NCBI GenBank assembly: GCA_035048495.1
Contig: CM068553.1
Coordinates: 7,743,259 to 7,807,258, forward strand
Direction: 5' to 3'
DNA length: 64,000 nucleotides
Source of the DNA: Euptelea pleiosperma
Taxonomy: Eukaryota; Streptophyta; Magnoliopsida; Ranunculales; Eupteleaceae
A program made the translations under genes and the position numbers. The notes beneath the pieces are model-generated. The model saw only the letters and a program-made list of their open reading frames with translations. It was not told where the DNA came from and ran no database searches. This document shows positions 44,722 through 53,587 of the stretch, in pieces. The stretch's first letter is position 1, and each line of letters begins with the position of its first letter.

Positions 44722-47700
44722 GCTGGTGCGAAGATATCTATCATGCCCAGCTTGGATAACAGGTGCTCTAAGATCCCTTTAGTAACACCTTTAGTTAACA
44801 CATCTGCAACTTGATCAGCAGTATGGACATACGGTGTGCAAATCAGTCCTTGACCAAGCTTCTCTTTGATGAAGTGACGGTCTACCTCAATGTGCTTTGT
44901 CCTGTCGTTTTGAACTGGATTATGAGCAATGCTGATGGCTGCTTTATTGTCACAATACAGCTGCATAGACCCTTTGACAGGATATCCGAGCTCACTGAGC
45001 ATAGTCTTCAACCATAGAAGCTCACATACACCATGAGCCATAGAACGGTACTCTGCTTCGGCACTGGAGCGAGCGACAACTGGTTGCTTTTTGCTGCGCC
45101 AAGACACCAGATTACCCCCCACATACGTACAGTACCCTGATGTGGAACGTCTGTCAGTGACTGAACCTGCCCAGTCAGCGTCTGTATAAGCTTCAACTCG
45201 CAGGTGTCCATTCTTACTAAACAGGATACCCTTCCCTGGAGCCCCCTTAAGATAGCGTAACACTCGGTGTGCTGCTTCAAGATGTGGAGAGCGAGGGGCA
45301 TTCATGAACTGACTGATGACACTGACTGCATATGCAATATCTGGTCGTGTCAGCGAAAGGTAGATGAGACGCCCAACAAGTCTCTGGAACTGGCCTGTAT
45401 CAGCAATGGGATCCCCATCAACAAGATTTAGCCGATGTTGCTGCTCTATAGGCGTATCGGCTGGTTTAACTCCCAAGTTTCCTGACTCTCGAAGGAGATC
45501 AAGTACATACTTTCTTTGTGAGATGAACACACCCTGCTTTGACCTAGCAACCTCAATGCCCAGAAAGTATCTCAAGGTTCCCAGATCCTTGATTTCGAAC
45601 TCTGTGCCGAGGTATTTTTTCAATTTACAAACCTCATCTGGGTCATCTCCTGTGATCACGATATCATCCACATACACAATAAGAGCAGTAAGACGACCTT
45701 GACTTCTCTTAATGAAAAGAGTGTGGTCCGCCTGACTCTGCGAGTAGCCAATCTTCTTGACTGCAGAACTGAACCTCTCGAACCAAGCCCTTGGTGACTG
45801 TTTAAGCCCATACAAGGCTTTCTTCAGTCTGCACACAAGTTCCTTACTCCCAGTCGGACTAAACCCTGGAGGACCTGTCATGTAGACCTCTTCCTCTAGA
45901 TCACCATGGAGGAAGGCATTCTTGACATCCAACTGGTGGAGGGGCCAAGAAAAATTTGCCGCCAGAGATAACAGAACTCGAACTGAGTTCATCTTGGCCA
46001 CAGGAGCAAACGTCTCTTGGTAGTCAATCCCATAAGTCTGTGTGTACCCTTTTGCAACGAGACGGGCCTTGTACCTGTCGATGCTTCCATCTGCTTTGTA
46101 TTTCACTGTATATACCCACTTGCACCCCACGGGTTTCTTTCCTCTAGGCAATGGAACCAAATCCCAAGTACCATTCTTTTCTAGAGCTGCCATCTCCTCT
46201 AGCATGGCTGCTTTCCACTGAGGCTGGCTAAGGGCATCTGAGACACCGGATGGCAGAGCGACACTGGATAGGGAAGTAGCAAACCTGTAGGATGGTGAGA
46301 GCTGCTGATAGGAAACAAAGTGAGAGATAGGGTGCTTGGTAACACAGTTCCGAACACCCTTCCGATGAGCAATAGGTACATCAATGTCTATGGGAAGGAT
46401 AGTAGAAGGAGCAACAGACATATCATCATGAGGATCACTGAGGACACGATTACCTGGATCGAGTTGGATTTCCTGGCAGTGAGCTTGGATGGTGGACTGT
46501 TTCTCTTTTTGACGTCGTCTGGCATATGTCTTCAGCTGCGGATCCTGTGGCACAGTGTCAGTAGGAGATAAGGACAAGGGTACAGGAGACTCATCAGGCA
46601 AATCAAGGGGTACTGGTTGAGGAATCTCCCCCTGTGGAGGTATCGGACTCTCGTCAATACTCCCAAGCTCCCCCTGAAGAGAAGTCCGATCAACTGAGAA
46701 GAAGGGAAGACTCTCAAAAAAGGTAACATCTAGAGAAACAAACCGACGACGGGTAGAGGGATGGAAACACCGATATCCCTTCTGAGTGGATGAATAGCCA
46801 AGGAACACACAGCGAACGGCTTTCGGATCTAACTTGTCCTTCCTGTGATGGGCGTGAACATAGCAAACACAACCAAAGACCTTAGGTGGAATGGAGAACA
46901 CAGGACAGGAAGGAAACAGGAGTGAAAGGGGAGACTTCGACCCCAAGACACGAGAAGGCATCCGATTTATCAAGTAGGATGCCGTCAACACAGCGTCAGC
47001 CCAATAACCCTTGGGTACCCGAGTACCAAGAAGAAGTGCCCTAGCAACCTCCAGGACATGGCGATGCTTTCGCTCAGCGGTCCCATTCTGTTGAGGTGTA
47101 TCGGCACATGAAGTCTGATGAAGAATTCCATGCTCTTCAAAGTAGGAGGCAAGGCCACTGTACATGTATTCCCCCCCATTGTCAGTGCGTAGGACTTTTA
47201 GGGTGGTGCCCAATTGATTGCACACCATTTTATGGAAGGTCTGAAAGATAGTATGCACCTCATTTTTTGATTTCATAAGGTAGATCCAAGTGTAACGACT
47301 ATAGTCATCCACAAAAACCACAAAGTAGCGAAAACCAAAGATAGAAGTGGTGGGATTGGGTCCCCAAACATCAGAGTGCACAAGCTGTAAAGGAAACGTA
47401 CTTTTTTTATTACTGGTCGGAAAAGACACCCGACATTGTTTTGCAAGTACACAAGTTTCACAGTTGAACTCAAAAAATGGAATAGACGCAAACTGAGGTA
47501 ACAGACTCTTCATGACCGAAAGCGGTAAATGACCTAGCCTGTTATGCCATCGCATTAACAGGTCTTTATTAACGCTAGAACTACTGACATTAGCACTAGA
47601 CTGATGTGCAACAGAATATAAAGTCGGCTGGCTATCGAGCAGGTACAATCCACCATCCTCACGACCACTGCCAATCATCCGCCTCGTCTCCAAGTCCTGA

Positions 47701-49109
47701 AAAACACAGTGAGTAGGAAAAAAGGTAACACTGCAGTTTAGGCTCTTAGTAAGATGGCTAACAGAAAGCAGGTTAGTGGTGAATTTAGGAACATGAAGTA
47801 CAGAGGATAAAGACAAAGTAGGTGTGGCAGGGATAGTGCCCTTCCCTGAGATAGAGGAGAAGGTGCCATCTGCCACGCGGACCTTGTCCTTACCTGAGCA
47901 GATATTATAGGTGGAGAAAAGGGATGGCATACCAGTCATATGATCGGAGGCACCAGAGTCAATGATCCAGGAAGGACCAATGGGTGCCGTAGACACATGG
48001 TGGGCTGAATGGGATGTACCTGTCTGAGCAAAGGATGATGTAGGTGGAGAAGGGCCATCAAGCTGAGTAAGTAATTGTCGAAGCCTGTCAATGTCCATGC
48101 TAGAGAAGGTGTTGGACTGCCCAGAGGAAGGGGTCACATCAGAGGAATCTTGGCTGGTGGCATGAGCGGCTGAGGTTCCATGTTTGCTACCAGAGGGCTT
48201 CTTTGAGGAGCCTTGCTTCCCCCCAGAGAACTGTGCAGGACGACCATGAAGACTCCAGCAGGTCTCCCGAGTGTGGCGACGCTTGCCACAGTGATCACAT
48301 CTGAGTCGATCACGATCATCAAGATCCCCATCCTTCTTGGATGTGGGTTTGCTCAATTTCTGAGTGGCCAAGGCAGACTTCTCAGATAAAGGAACATCAG
48401 CATCTGTCTTAGAGCTCATGGCTCTCCTCCTGCTGTCCTCGCTCTGGATGTAGGAGTAGACCTGTGCAATGGTCGACGGCGGTGGATCTCTGCCCAAGAT
48501 GTTGGCTCGAACCTGCTCATAGCTCTGGTTCAAGCCGCCAAGAAACTCGAATATGCGTCCGCGTACAATCATCTTTCGGAACTCCGTAGCATCCTTGGTA
48601 CATGCAGGGGTGTAGGTCTGGTAGTGATTTACCTCTTCCCACTTGCTGCGTAACGCAGCGTAGTATGATCCCAAAGGAAGATCGCCTTGCTTCAGATGTG
48701 CTATCTCCTGCTGAAGTTCATACATCCTAGCAAAATTTCCATCTTGGGAGTAGGTCTGAGATGCCGTGTCCCATATATCCTTGGCAGTCGGGAGAAAGAG
48801 GAAGCCTGTGCTGATCGATGGATGCATGGAATGAAGCAGCCATGACATGACCATCGAGTTTTCCGCTTCCCACTTCTCAAACGTGGCATCGGAGGAATCA
48901 GGTGCAGTGATGCGTCCAGTGATATAGCCGGCTTTGCCTCGTCCGGTGATGTACATCTTGGCAGATTGAGACCATGCGAGGTAGTTGGTCCCGTCGAGTT
49001 TCACCGTAGTGATCTGTAGGCCCGGGCTGTGATCACCATGACTTCCCAGACTGGGTGGGGCAACAATGATCTCTGACTTGGCAGAAGATGACTCCTCAGA
49101 TGTACTCAT
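44718..49109 (-). CDS. Copia B gag-pol polyprotein, 1,463 residues, intact
   Basis: One open frame on the minus strand encodes capsid-like gag (from MSTSEESSSAK), a zinc knuckle CX2CX4HX4C (CDHCGKRRHTRETC, about residues 270-284), aspartic protease (WIIDSGASDHMTG, about 380-392), integrase with its HHCC region (from HNRLGHL, about 518) and catalytic D-D-E segments (HSDVWGP about 575, TDNGGEY about 640, NGTAERKHRHVLE about 672-685), reverse transcriptase (LDVKNAFLHGD about 1058, YVDDIVITG about 1148) and RNase H (DADWAGS about 1310, SSAEAEYRSMAHG about 1352). There is no internal stop or frameshift. The length fits autonomous plant copia elements. All enzymes are on one frame, so the gag/pol ratio must be set by other means, such as splicing or proteolysis. 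Confidence 0.95.
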   Translation of the reverse strand: MSTSEESSSAKSEIIVAPPSLGSHGDHSPGLQITTVKLDGTNYLAWSQSAKMYITGRGKAGYITGRITAPDSSDATFEKWEAENSMVMSWLLHSMHPSISTGFLFLPTAKDIWDTASQTYSQDGNFARMYELQQEIAHLKQGDLPLGSYYAALRSKWEEVNHYQTYTPACTKDATEFRKMIVRGRIFEFLGGLNQSYEQVRANILGRDPPPSTIAQVYSYIQSEDSRRRAMSSKTDADVPLSEKSALATQKLSKPTSKKDGDLDDRDRLRCDHCGKRRHTRETCWSLHGRPAQFSGGKQGSSKKPSGSKHGTSAAHATSQDSSDVTPSSGQSNTFSSMDIDRLRQLLTQLDGPSPPTSSFAQTGTSHSAHHVSTAPIGPSWIIDSGASDHMTGMPSLFSTYNICSGKDKVRVADGTFSSISGKGTIPATPTLSLSSVLHVPKFTTNLLSVSHLTKSLNCSVTFFPTHCVFQDLETRRMIGSGREDGGLYLLDSQPTLYSVAHQSSANVSSSSVNKDLLMRWHNRLGHLPLSVMKSLLPQFASIPFFEFNCETCVLAKQCRVSFPTSNKKSTFPLQLVHSDVWGPNPTTSIFGFRYFVVFVDDYSRYTWIYLMKSKNEVHTIFQTFHKMVCNQLGTTLKVLRTDNGGEYMYSGLASYFEEHGILHQTSCADTPQQNGTAERKHRHVLEVARALLLGTRVPKGYWADAVLTASYLINRMPSRVLGSKSPLSLLFPSCPVFSIPPKVFGCVCYVHAHHRKDKLDPKAVRCVFLGYSSTQKGYRCFHPSTRRRFVSLDVTFFESLPFFSVDRTSLQGELGSIDESPIPPQGEIPQPVPLDLPDESPVPLSLSPTDTVPQDPQLKTYARRRQKEKQSTIQAHCQEIQLDPGNRVLSDPHDDMSVAPSTILPIDIDVPIAHRKGVRNCVTKHPISHFVSYQQLSPSYRFATSLSSVALPSGVSDALSQPQWKAAMLEEMAALEKNGTWDLVPLPRGKKPVGCKWVYTVKYKADGSIDRYKARLVAKGYTQTYGIDYQETFAPVAKMNSVRVLLSLAANFSWPLHQLDVKNAFLHGDLEEEVYMTGPPGFSPTGSKELVCRLKKALYGLKQSPRAWFERFSSAVKKIGYSQSQADHTLFIKRSQGRLTALIVYVDDIVITGDDPDEVCKLKKYLGTEFEIKDLGTLRYFLGIEVARSKQGVFISQRKYVLDLLRESGNLGVKPADTPIEQQHRLNLVDGDPIADTGQFQRLVGRLIYLSLTRPDIAYAVSVISQFMNAPRSPHLEAAHRVLRYLKGAPGKGILFSKNGHLRVEAYTDADWAGSVTDRRSTSGYCTYVGGNLVSWRSKKQPVVARSSAEAEYRSMAHGVCELLWLKTMLSELGYPVKGSMQLYCDNKAAISIAHNPVQNDRTKHIEVDRHFIKEKLGQGLICTPYVHTADQVADVLTKGVTKGILEHLLSKLGMIDIFAPA

Positions 49110-49671
49110 GGTAGTAGATAAGACTTTTCTGATAAGAAATCACCCAAACTGCTGCTGTGGAGGTGCAAATCACCTTATTTTTATTTTTAAAGCCTCCTGC
49201 GAGCAACGCGAGCAGGATTCAGACCTTTTCGGAACAACTCCTTTATAGATTTTCTATTGGAGAAAAAACCACTCGCGGGAAATTTGTGAATGGTTCCGAT
49301 GACCTAAAAAGGTTCCTGGATAGGTGCGGTAGCACTAGGGAGAGGTTCCGGGCTCCTCTGAGACCTGCGGCTATGTCCGGAGGGTCTTCTCTAACCTTTT
49401 AGAAGGGGCGGTTAGGCTTGGTGGCTCTTTTCCAGCCTTCTGGAGTGGGCGGCTATGCCTGATAGCTCTTCTCCAGGCTTCTGGAGTGGGCGGCTAGGCC
49501 TGGGAGAACTTCTCCAACCTTTTGGAGTGGGCGGCTAGGGTTTCAGGCTCTTCTAAAGCCTGCGGCTATCCATGGGAGATGATCTCCTTCTTTGGAAAGC
49601 CCTTCGCATCGAATTTCGCAATCCCTAGGGTTCTTCAGACCTCTAGGATTGAGCCATGGTTACATAACCAT
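49110..49671 (-). other. Copia B leader with 41-bp tandem repeat
   Basis: This is the untranslated leader between primer-binding site and gag start. At about 49365-49570 a 41-bp unit (beginning gggcggctaggc, ending cttctggagt) is repeated about four times, with unit starts at 49406, 49447, 49488 and 49529. Such leaders carry packaging and dimerisation signals in LTR elements. Whether the repeats do so is unknown. Confidence 0.85.
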
Positions 49672-49683
49672 GCTCTGATACCA
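49672..49683 (-). other. Copia B primer-binding site (initiator methionine tRNA)
   Basis: The minus strand reads TGGTATCAGAGC immediately after the 5' LTR. This is the standard plant copia site complementary to the 3' end of initiator tRNA-Met. Confidence 0.95.
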
Positions 49684-49893
49684 TGTTGTAATCTTGGATC
49701 GTAACCAGGATAAGAGATTAGGGTTAGAGATGGAAGAGAGGAGAGGTGAAGAGAATAGGGGAAAGAGGAGAAATCGTGTAGAGCTTAGAATAGCCTACAC
49801 GATTTCACCCAATATATATATTAAGTGAAGTTTTACAATATTACAAGGGCCCCCTGTAGAATATAAGATATTACAAGTAGGTCCCTGACAACA
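49684..49893 (-). repeat. Copia B 5' LTR (210 bp)
   Basis: Identical to the LTR at 44501-44710. On the minus strand it should hold the promoter; an AT-rich tatatatatt box lies within it at about 49813-49823. The GGGTT duplication follows at 49894-49898. Confidence 0.95.
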
Positions 49894-49898
49894 GGGTT

Positions 49899-50450
49899 GA
49901 GAGGCTGATAAGAGTAGTAATGATCAAGCTCCTGCCACAAGGTACGAAGAGCAGTGTAGTACTGGGAGAGAGACTTCTCCCCCTGCCGAAAGTGGGAGAT
50001 AGTCTGTCGCAGCTGAAATGCCCGTCCTGTGTTCTGCTGCTGTGAGTAAGTCTTCTCAGTGATCTCCCAGACCTCTTGCGCTGTGCGCATAAATAAGAAA
50101 CTCTCACTGATATCAGGCTCCATAGAGTTGAGGAGCCATGACATGACAGTAAGATCATTTGTCTGCCACTGTCGATAAGATGGATCGGTCTTGGGAGGCT
50201 CAACTGTATCTCCCGTAGTGTGACCCAACTTCCCACGGCCTCCAATAAACAACCGTGCTGCCTGTGCCCAACGCAAATAATTCTTGCCGTCTAGCTTTAC
50301 TGATGTGATCTGTAAGCTAGGGTTCTCATAGGCCAAGTGATGCACCATAGGGCCTCCAATACCAGTGGAGGGAACATCAGTGCTCACATTTGACCCTGAA
50401 GGAGAAGGCAAGGAAGGCGGGGTAACCACGGGAGGTGAAGGGTCTGCCAT
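49899..50450 (-). pseudogene. Copia A gag, N-terminal part, interrupted by Copia B
   Basis: The frame starts MADPSPPVVTPPSLPSPSG at 50450. It shows gag features shared with Copia B (LQITSVKLDGKNYLRWAQA; ESFLFMRTAQEVWEI; LSQYYTALRTLWQELDHYY). At 49898 it meets the Copia B insertion. The frame continues without loss on the other side at 44495, confirming a simple insertion with a 5-bp duplication. The last residues of the open frame (49833-49893) are LTR-encoded and meaningless. Confidence 0.9.
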
Positions 50451-51206
50451 GAAGGACTATCACTCAGAACAACCAAATAGGAGCGCCGGAATGTCACAAG
50501 CAAGCACCTGAGGGCCAGAACACGGCTAAAGGGCCACACCGAAGGCTATAAACACATCTGATGAAGTCCCAAAGAACACATAGACCTCAAGGATACAACA
50601 CCCATCTAATATAAGTCATTAGAGGAGGTAACAGACCACCCGATAGGCCAAATAAGTCCAACTGAAAGCCCAAATTAGGTATAGATAGCAATAGGAAGAG
50701 TAAAACAACTCCCAATACCCTTCAATCAGCCATTGAGATACCTTAGGGGATAGATTAGTGAGTGTGGTACACTGCCAACAGCCCAAAGAGGGCAAAAAAC
50801 CGTACCGGCGGTAATAACAAGGGGTATTTTTCGACCCCAAACCTTCAATCCTTCTCAGATCCACTCGAAAGTAGTATCATCATGAAGTTAACATTGTAGG
50901 GGATTGAAACGAAGCAACAAATCCCCCCAAAAAACTCCTTAAGGGACTGATATTAAGGCTGGTATGAAAAACGAAATTTCTCGATTTTTTGAGAACGAGG
51001 AGCAAAAAACAGTCCAAATCAACCCAGAAAATTATCAAAAAATCACTAAAAAAGAGGATAAATCATACTCTTTCAAGTGGCGAAGTTTCAGGTTGAATGG
51101 GGAACTCTGTCCGTACAGCTGTTGACGTCAGCCGTACGGCTTTGATGACGTCATCGTCTGCCTGGTTGATCTCCGGTCTGTCCTCTTGTAGAAAACACTA
51201 AGGTTG
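50451..51206 (-). other. Copia A leader
   Basis: This untranslated leader lies between gag start and primer-binding site. Near the 5' end on the minus strand it carries two TGACGTCA palindromes (51123-51130 and 51146-51153) separated by gccgtacggc. The 81-codon frame at 50619-50864 has no recognised function. Confidence 0.7.
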
Positions 51207-51218
51207 GCTCTGATACCA
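51207..51218 (-). other. Copia A primer-binding site, inner copy
   Basis: The minus strand reads TGGTATCAGAGC next to the LTR at 51219-51449, matching initiator tRNA-Met. A second copy lies at 51654-51665 next to the outer LTR. Confidence 0.9.
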
Positions 51219-51449
51219 AGTTGAATTGATGAATTAGGGTTAGAGTTAGGGTTAGGTTTAGGTTTGTGGAAGAGAGAAGAGAGGAGAGAAGAGAGAAGAT
51301 GGATGTCTATTGTGCTTAGGTCACAATGACTCTATAAATCTTATTTATGTAAGTCCCAAATACAAAAGACAAATATACCCCTCAAGGGGGTATTTACAGA
51401 ACTACCCCCCGATTCATATAAAATACGTATTTCTACATATATGATAACA
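51219..51449 (-). repeat. Copia A inner 5' LTR copy (231 bp)
   Basis: A full LTR with the same edges as 40400-40630. It is followed directly by another piece of leader (51450-51665) and a second LTR. Confidence 0.9.
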
Positions 51450-51665
51450 CAAAAAATAGTCCAAATCAACCCAGAAAATTATCAAAAAATCACTAAAAAA
51501 GAGGATAAATCATACTCTTTCAAGTGGCGAAGTTTCAGGTTGAATGGGGAACTCTGTCCGTACAGCTGTTGACGTCAGCCGTACGGCTTTGATGACGTCA
51601 TCGTCTGCCTGGTTGATCTCCGGTCTGTCCTCTTGTAGAAAACACTAAGGTTGGCTCTGATACCA
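51450..51665 (-). repeat. Duplicated Copia A leader segment
   Basis: This 216-bp stretch repeats 51003-51218 almost exactly (caaaaaatagtcc versus caaaaaacagtcc at its start), including the paired TGACGTCA sites (51570-51577, 51593-51600) and the primer-binding site. Together with the LTRs it makes a tandem duplication of about 446 bp. Confidence 0.9.
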
Positions 51666-51894
51666 AGTTGAATTGATGAATTAGGGTTAGAGTTAGGGTT
51701 AGGTTTAGGTTTGTGGAAGAGAGAAGAGAGGAGAGAAGAGAAGATGGATGTCTATTGTGCTTAGGTCACAATGACTCTATAAATCTTATTTATGTAAGTC
51801 CCAAATACAAAGGACAAGTATACCCCTCAAGGGGGTATTTACAAAACTACCCCCCGATACATATAAAATACGTATTTCTACGTATATGATAACA
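51666..51894 (-). repeat. Copia A outer 5' LTR copy (229 bp)
   Basis: Like the 231-bp copies but with a 2-bp deletion in the purine-rich gagaagaga tract and a few substitutions. The AGATG target duplication (51895-51899) follows it, so this is the original outer 5' LTR. Confidence 0.9.
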
Positions 51895-52342
51895 AGATGT
51901 GGGGTTTGGAGCCGCCGCTTTTTTCTTCTCCGCCTCCAACAATGGTCTTCTTCTTCTCCTTCGGGCGGTGGGGTGCCTTTCTTCAGGTTTGGAACCACCA
52001 CTGTTGCCGCCTCCTCCTCCTCCTCTCTTCTTCTTCTTGTTTTGGATTTCTTCTTCAGATTTGGAACCTAAAAATTTCTTAAGGGTTTGGAGCCACCGCT
52101 GTACCTCTTCCTCCTCCTCCTCTTCCACCTCTCTTCTTCTTCTTCTTGGTTTGGAATCTTTGGATCCTGAAATGGGGTTAAATTTTTCTTCATTTTTTCT
52201 GTATTGAAGGGGTCAAAGCTAACCAAACAACACAGAAATAAGAACTAGTTCAAGGTTGTCAACAAACTAGTTCAATCCTTCTCTGAACTGGTTTAGGACT
52301 GAACTAGACCTTTAAAAGTTGAGGTTTCCAAACAGCCCCTAA

Positions 52343-52830
52343 GAAGGCTTACAATGACGATACATGCATAATTCATTTACTAATTATATTTAGTATTTAT
52401 TATTAACAATTGCTAATCCAGTTTAGAAGCGGATTATTGGGCTTTGACCGAAGGTACTGCGAGTTCATGCAATTGAAGACATTGATGGAGAACTGGGCTT
52501 CAGGGTTGATGGACTTATGATGCTTCATTGTTATGGTCAAGTGGCTATACATATCTCTTCCATCCTTGTCTTCAACCACATCGCAAGGGCTATGCTTATT
52601 GGAAGATGATTTCATCTTCATCAGCAAATAGATTTGTAGGATTGGTTACTCAAGAAAAAAAAGTGGTAATCCTGCAACATTTTCAAAATGTTACCTCCAA
52701 TAATCCTCCATTTAGCCTTTCAAAAAAAAAAAAAAAAAAATCCTCCATTTAGATTATTAAATCACCAGGGATGTGCTTGTTTCAACTTATATAAAATTTT
52801 ATTTCCATTTTTCTAGTATTATTGTGGTTG
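52343..52830. other. No gene recognised
   Basis: AT-rich sequence with an A run near 52722-52740 (a possible retroelement tail). A 74-codon minus-strand frame (52403-52627) was not recognised. Confidence 0.3.
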
Positions 52831-53010
52831 AAGGCTTTGAGAGGACGAGGGGAAGGCTTAAAAGGACGTGGATTGAGCCAGTGAGGTAGTGAGAAAGGAT
52901 TTTAAGAACCATGTTTCAGTGGAAGGTAGAGTAGATTGGCGGAATAGGATTGTTGTAGCTGACCCCAGCTCATTGGTATTAGTCTATGATGATGATGATT
53001 ACTTTCGAAG
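52831..53010 (+). pseudogene. RTE-type LINE C-terminal fragment
   Basis: The plus strand encodes remnants reading GRGRLKRTWIE, VRKDFKNHVSVEGRVDWRN, RIVVADPSSL and YDDDDYF, in more than one frame. The order (basic linker, VRKD, DRxxWRxxI, VADP, acidic DDDD run) is that of the C-terminus of plant RTE-type LINE proteins as I remember it. It lies about 600 bp upstream of the NRPD1 start codon. Confidence 0.55.
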
Positions 53011-53550
53011 TTTATATGGAATAATGAACTCCTTTTGCCTCATCCATATGTTCATCTTCAATATGGACTTGGAGTGCATTTTGTGCATCTAATAAATTAA
53101 ATTTATTTCTTTGGATGCTTTAGTTGCCAACACTTTTCAAGTATTTTGTAATACGTCAACTCGTACTCATGTTATATGCCTTGTTCTTTACTATGTTCGT
53201 TATTTTGTTTCATATATCCTTTCTTTGTTGCTAATTCTGTTTTTGGGAGATGAATTAACCGGCACTAGGAGTATGGATCTCTAAAACAGGATTCTTCCAT
53301 CATTTTATAATTTTGAATGTTTCTCTTTTCATTTGTTTTCTTTTTAGTGTCGTTTCCTCTGTGTATGTGTTTTTTTTTATCATGGTTGTAACTATTACTT
53401 CTTTATTTTTTGATAAGTATGGTTGTAACTATTACTATTTACTCCTTTTTAAATGTTCTATTAATCTCTTATCACTTTTAGTTGGTGTATATTCAATAAT
53501 GTTTGCTTTTCGTTGTTTTAATTCGTTAAGTTCTACTGTATACGTTGCAG

Positions 53551-53587
53551 AATTTGTTGCCTAGAAGATTTAACATACACAACTAGC
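53551..53587 (+). promoter_or_regulatory. NRPD1 leader, possibly after a spliced 5' UTR
   Basis: The sequence tacgttgcag (53541-53550) is a good splice acceptor 37 bp before the ATG, so the 5' UTR may be spliced. Its upstream exon is not identified. Confidence 0.4.

Larger units (their letters stand above)
44501..49893 (-). mobile_element. Ty1/copia retrotransposon Copia B, intact and young
   Basis: This 5,393-bp minus-strand element has identical 210-bp LTRs, a GGGTT target duplication, a primer-binding site touching the 5' LTR, a 561-bp leader, one uninterrupted gag-pol frame and a polypurine tract touching the 3' LTR. All structural parts needed for autonomous movement are visible. It is inserted in the gag of Copia A in the same orientation. 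Its short LTRs and domain order (integrase before reverse transcriptase) are of the copia type. The lineage (Ale or Ivana-like) is a guess. Confidence 0.95.
40400..51894 (-). mobile_element. Ty1/copia retrotransposon Copia A (decayed, outer)
   Basis: This is a complete but inactive minus-strand copia element: 3' LTR 40400-40630, pol remnants 40638-44125, gag 44267-44495 continuing at 49899-50450, leader 50451-51218, and two tandem 5' LTR copies (51219-51449 and 51666-51894). AGATG duplications flank it. Copia B is inserted in its gag. Nearly identical LTRs show a young insertion, but the coding region has stops and frameshifts. Confidence 0.9.
40065..52339. mobile_element. PIF/Harbinger-like MITE split by nested copia elements
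   Basis: The left end GGGCCTGTTTGGAAAG and right end GGTTTCCAAACAGCCCC are inverted, flanked by CAA (40062-40064) and TAA (52340-52342). Removing Copia A and one copy of its AGATG duplication leaves a host element of about 775 bp. Its left part has a tandem repeat of cggcgagatgtggtgaaag, and its right part repeats ggtttggagccgccgct-like units with CTC/CTT-rich spacers. Near the ends, ggtcagtttagaactgacc faces actggtttaggactgaacta. Confidence 0.7.

Noticed and set aside
51847..52207. Overlapping ORFs rich in Ser, Leu, Pro or Glu
   Set aside because: They follow CTC/CTT-type simple repeats inside the PIF-like element, in all frames.
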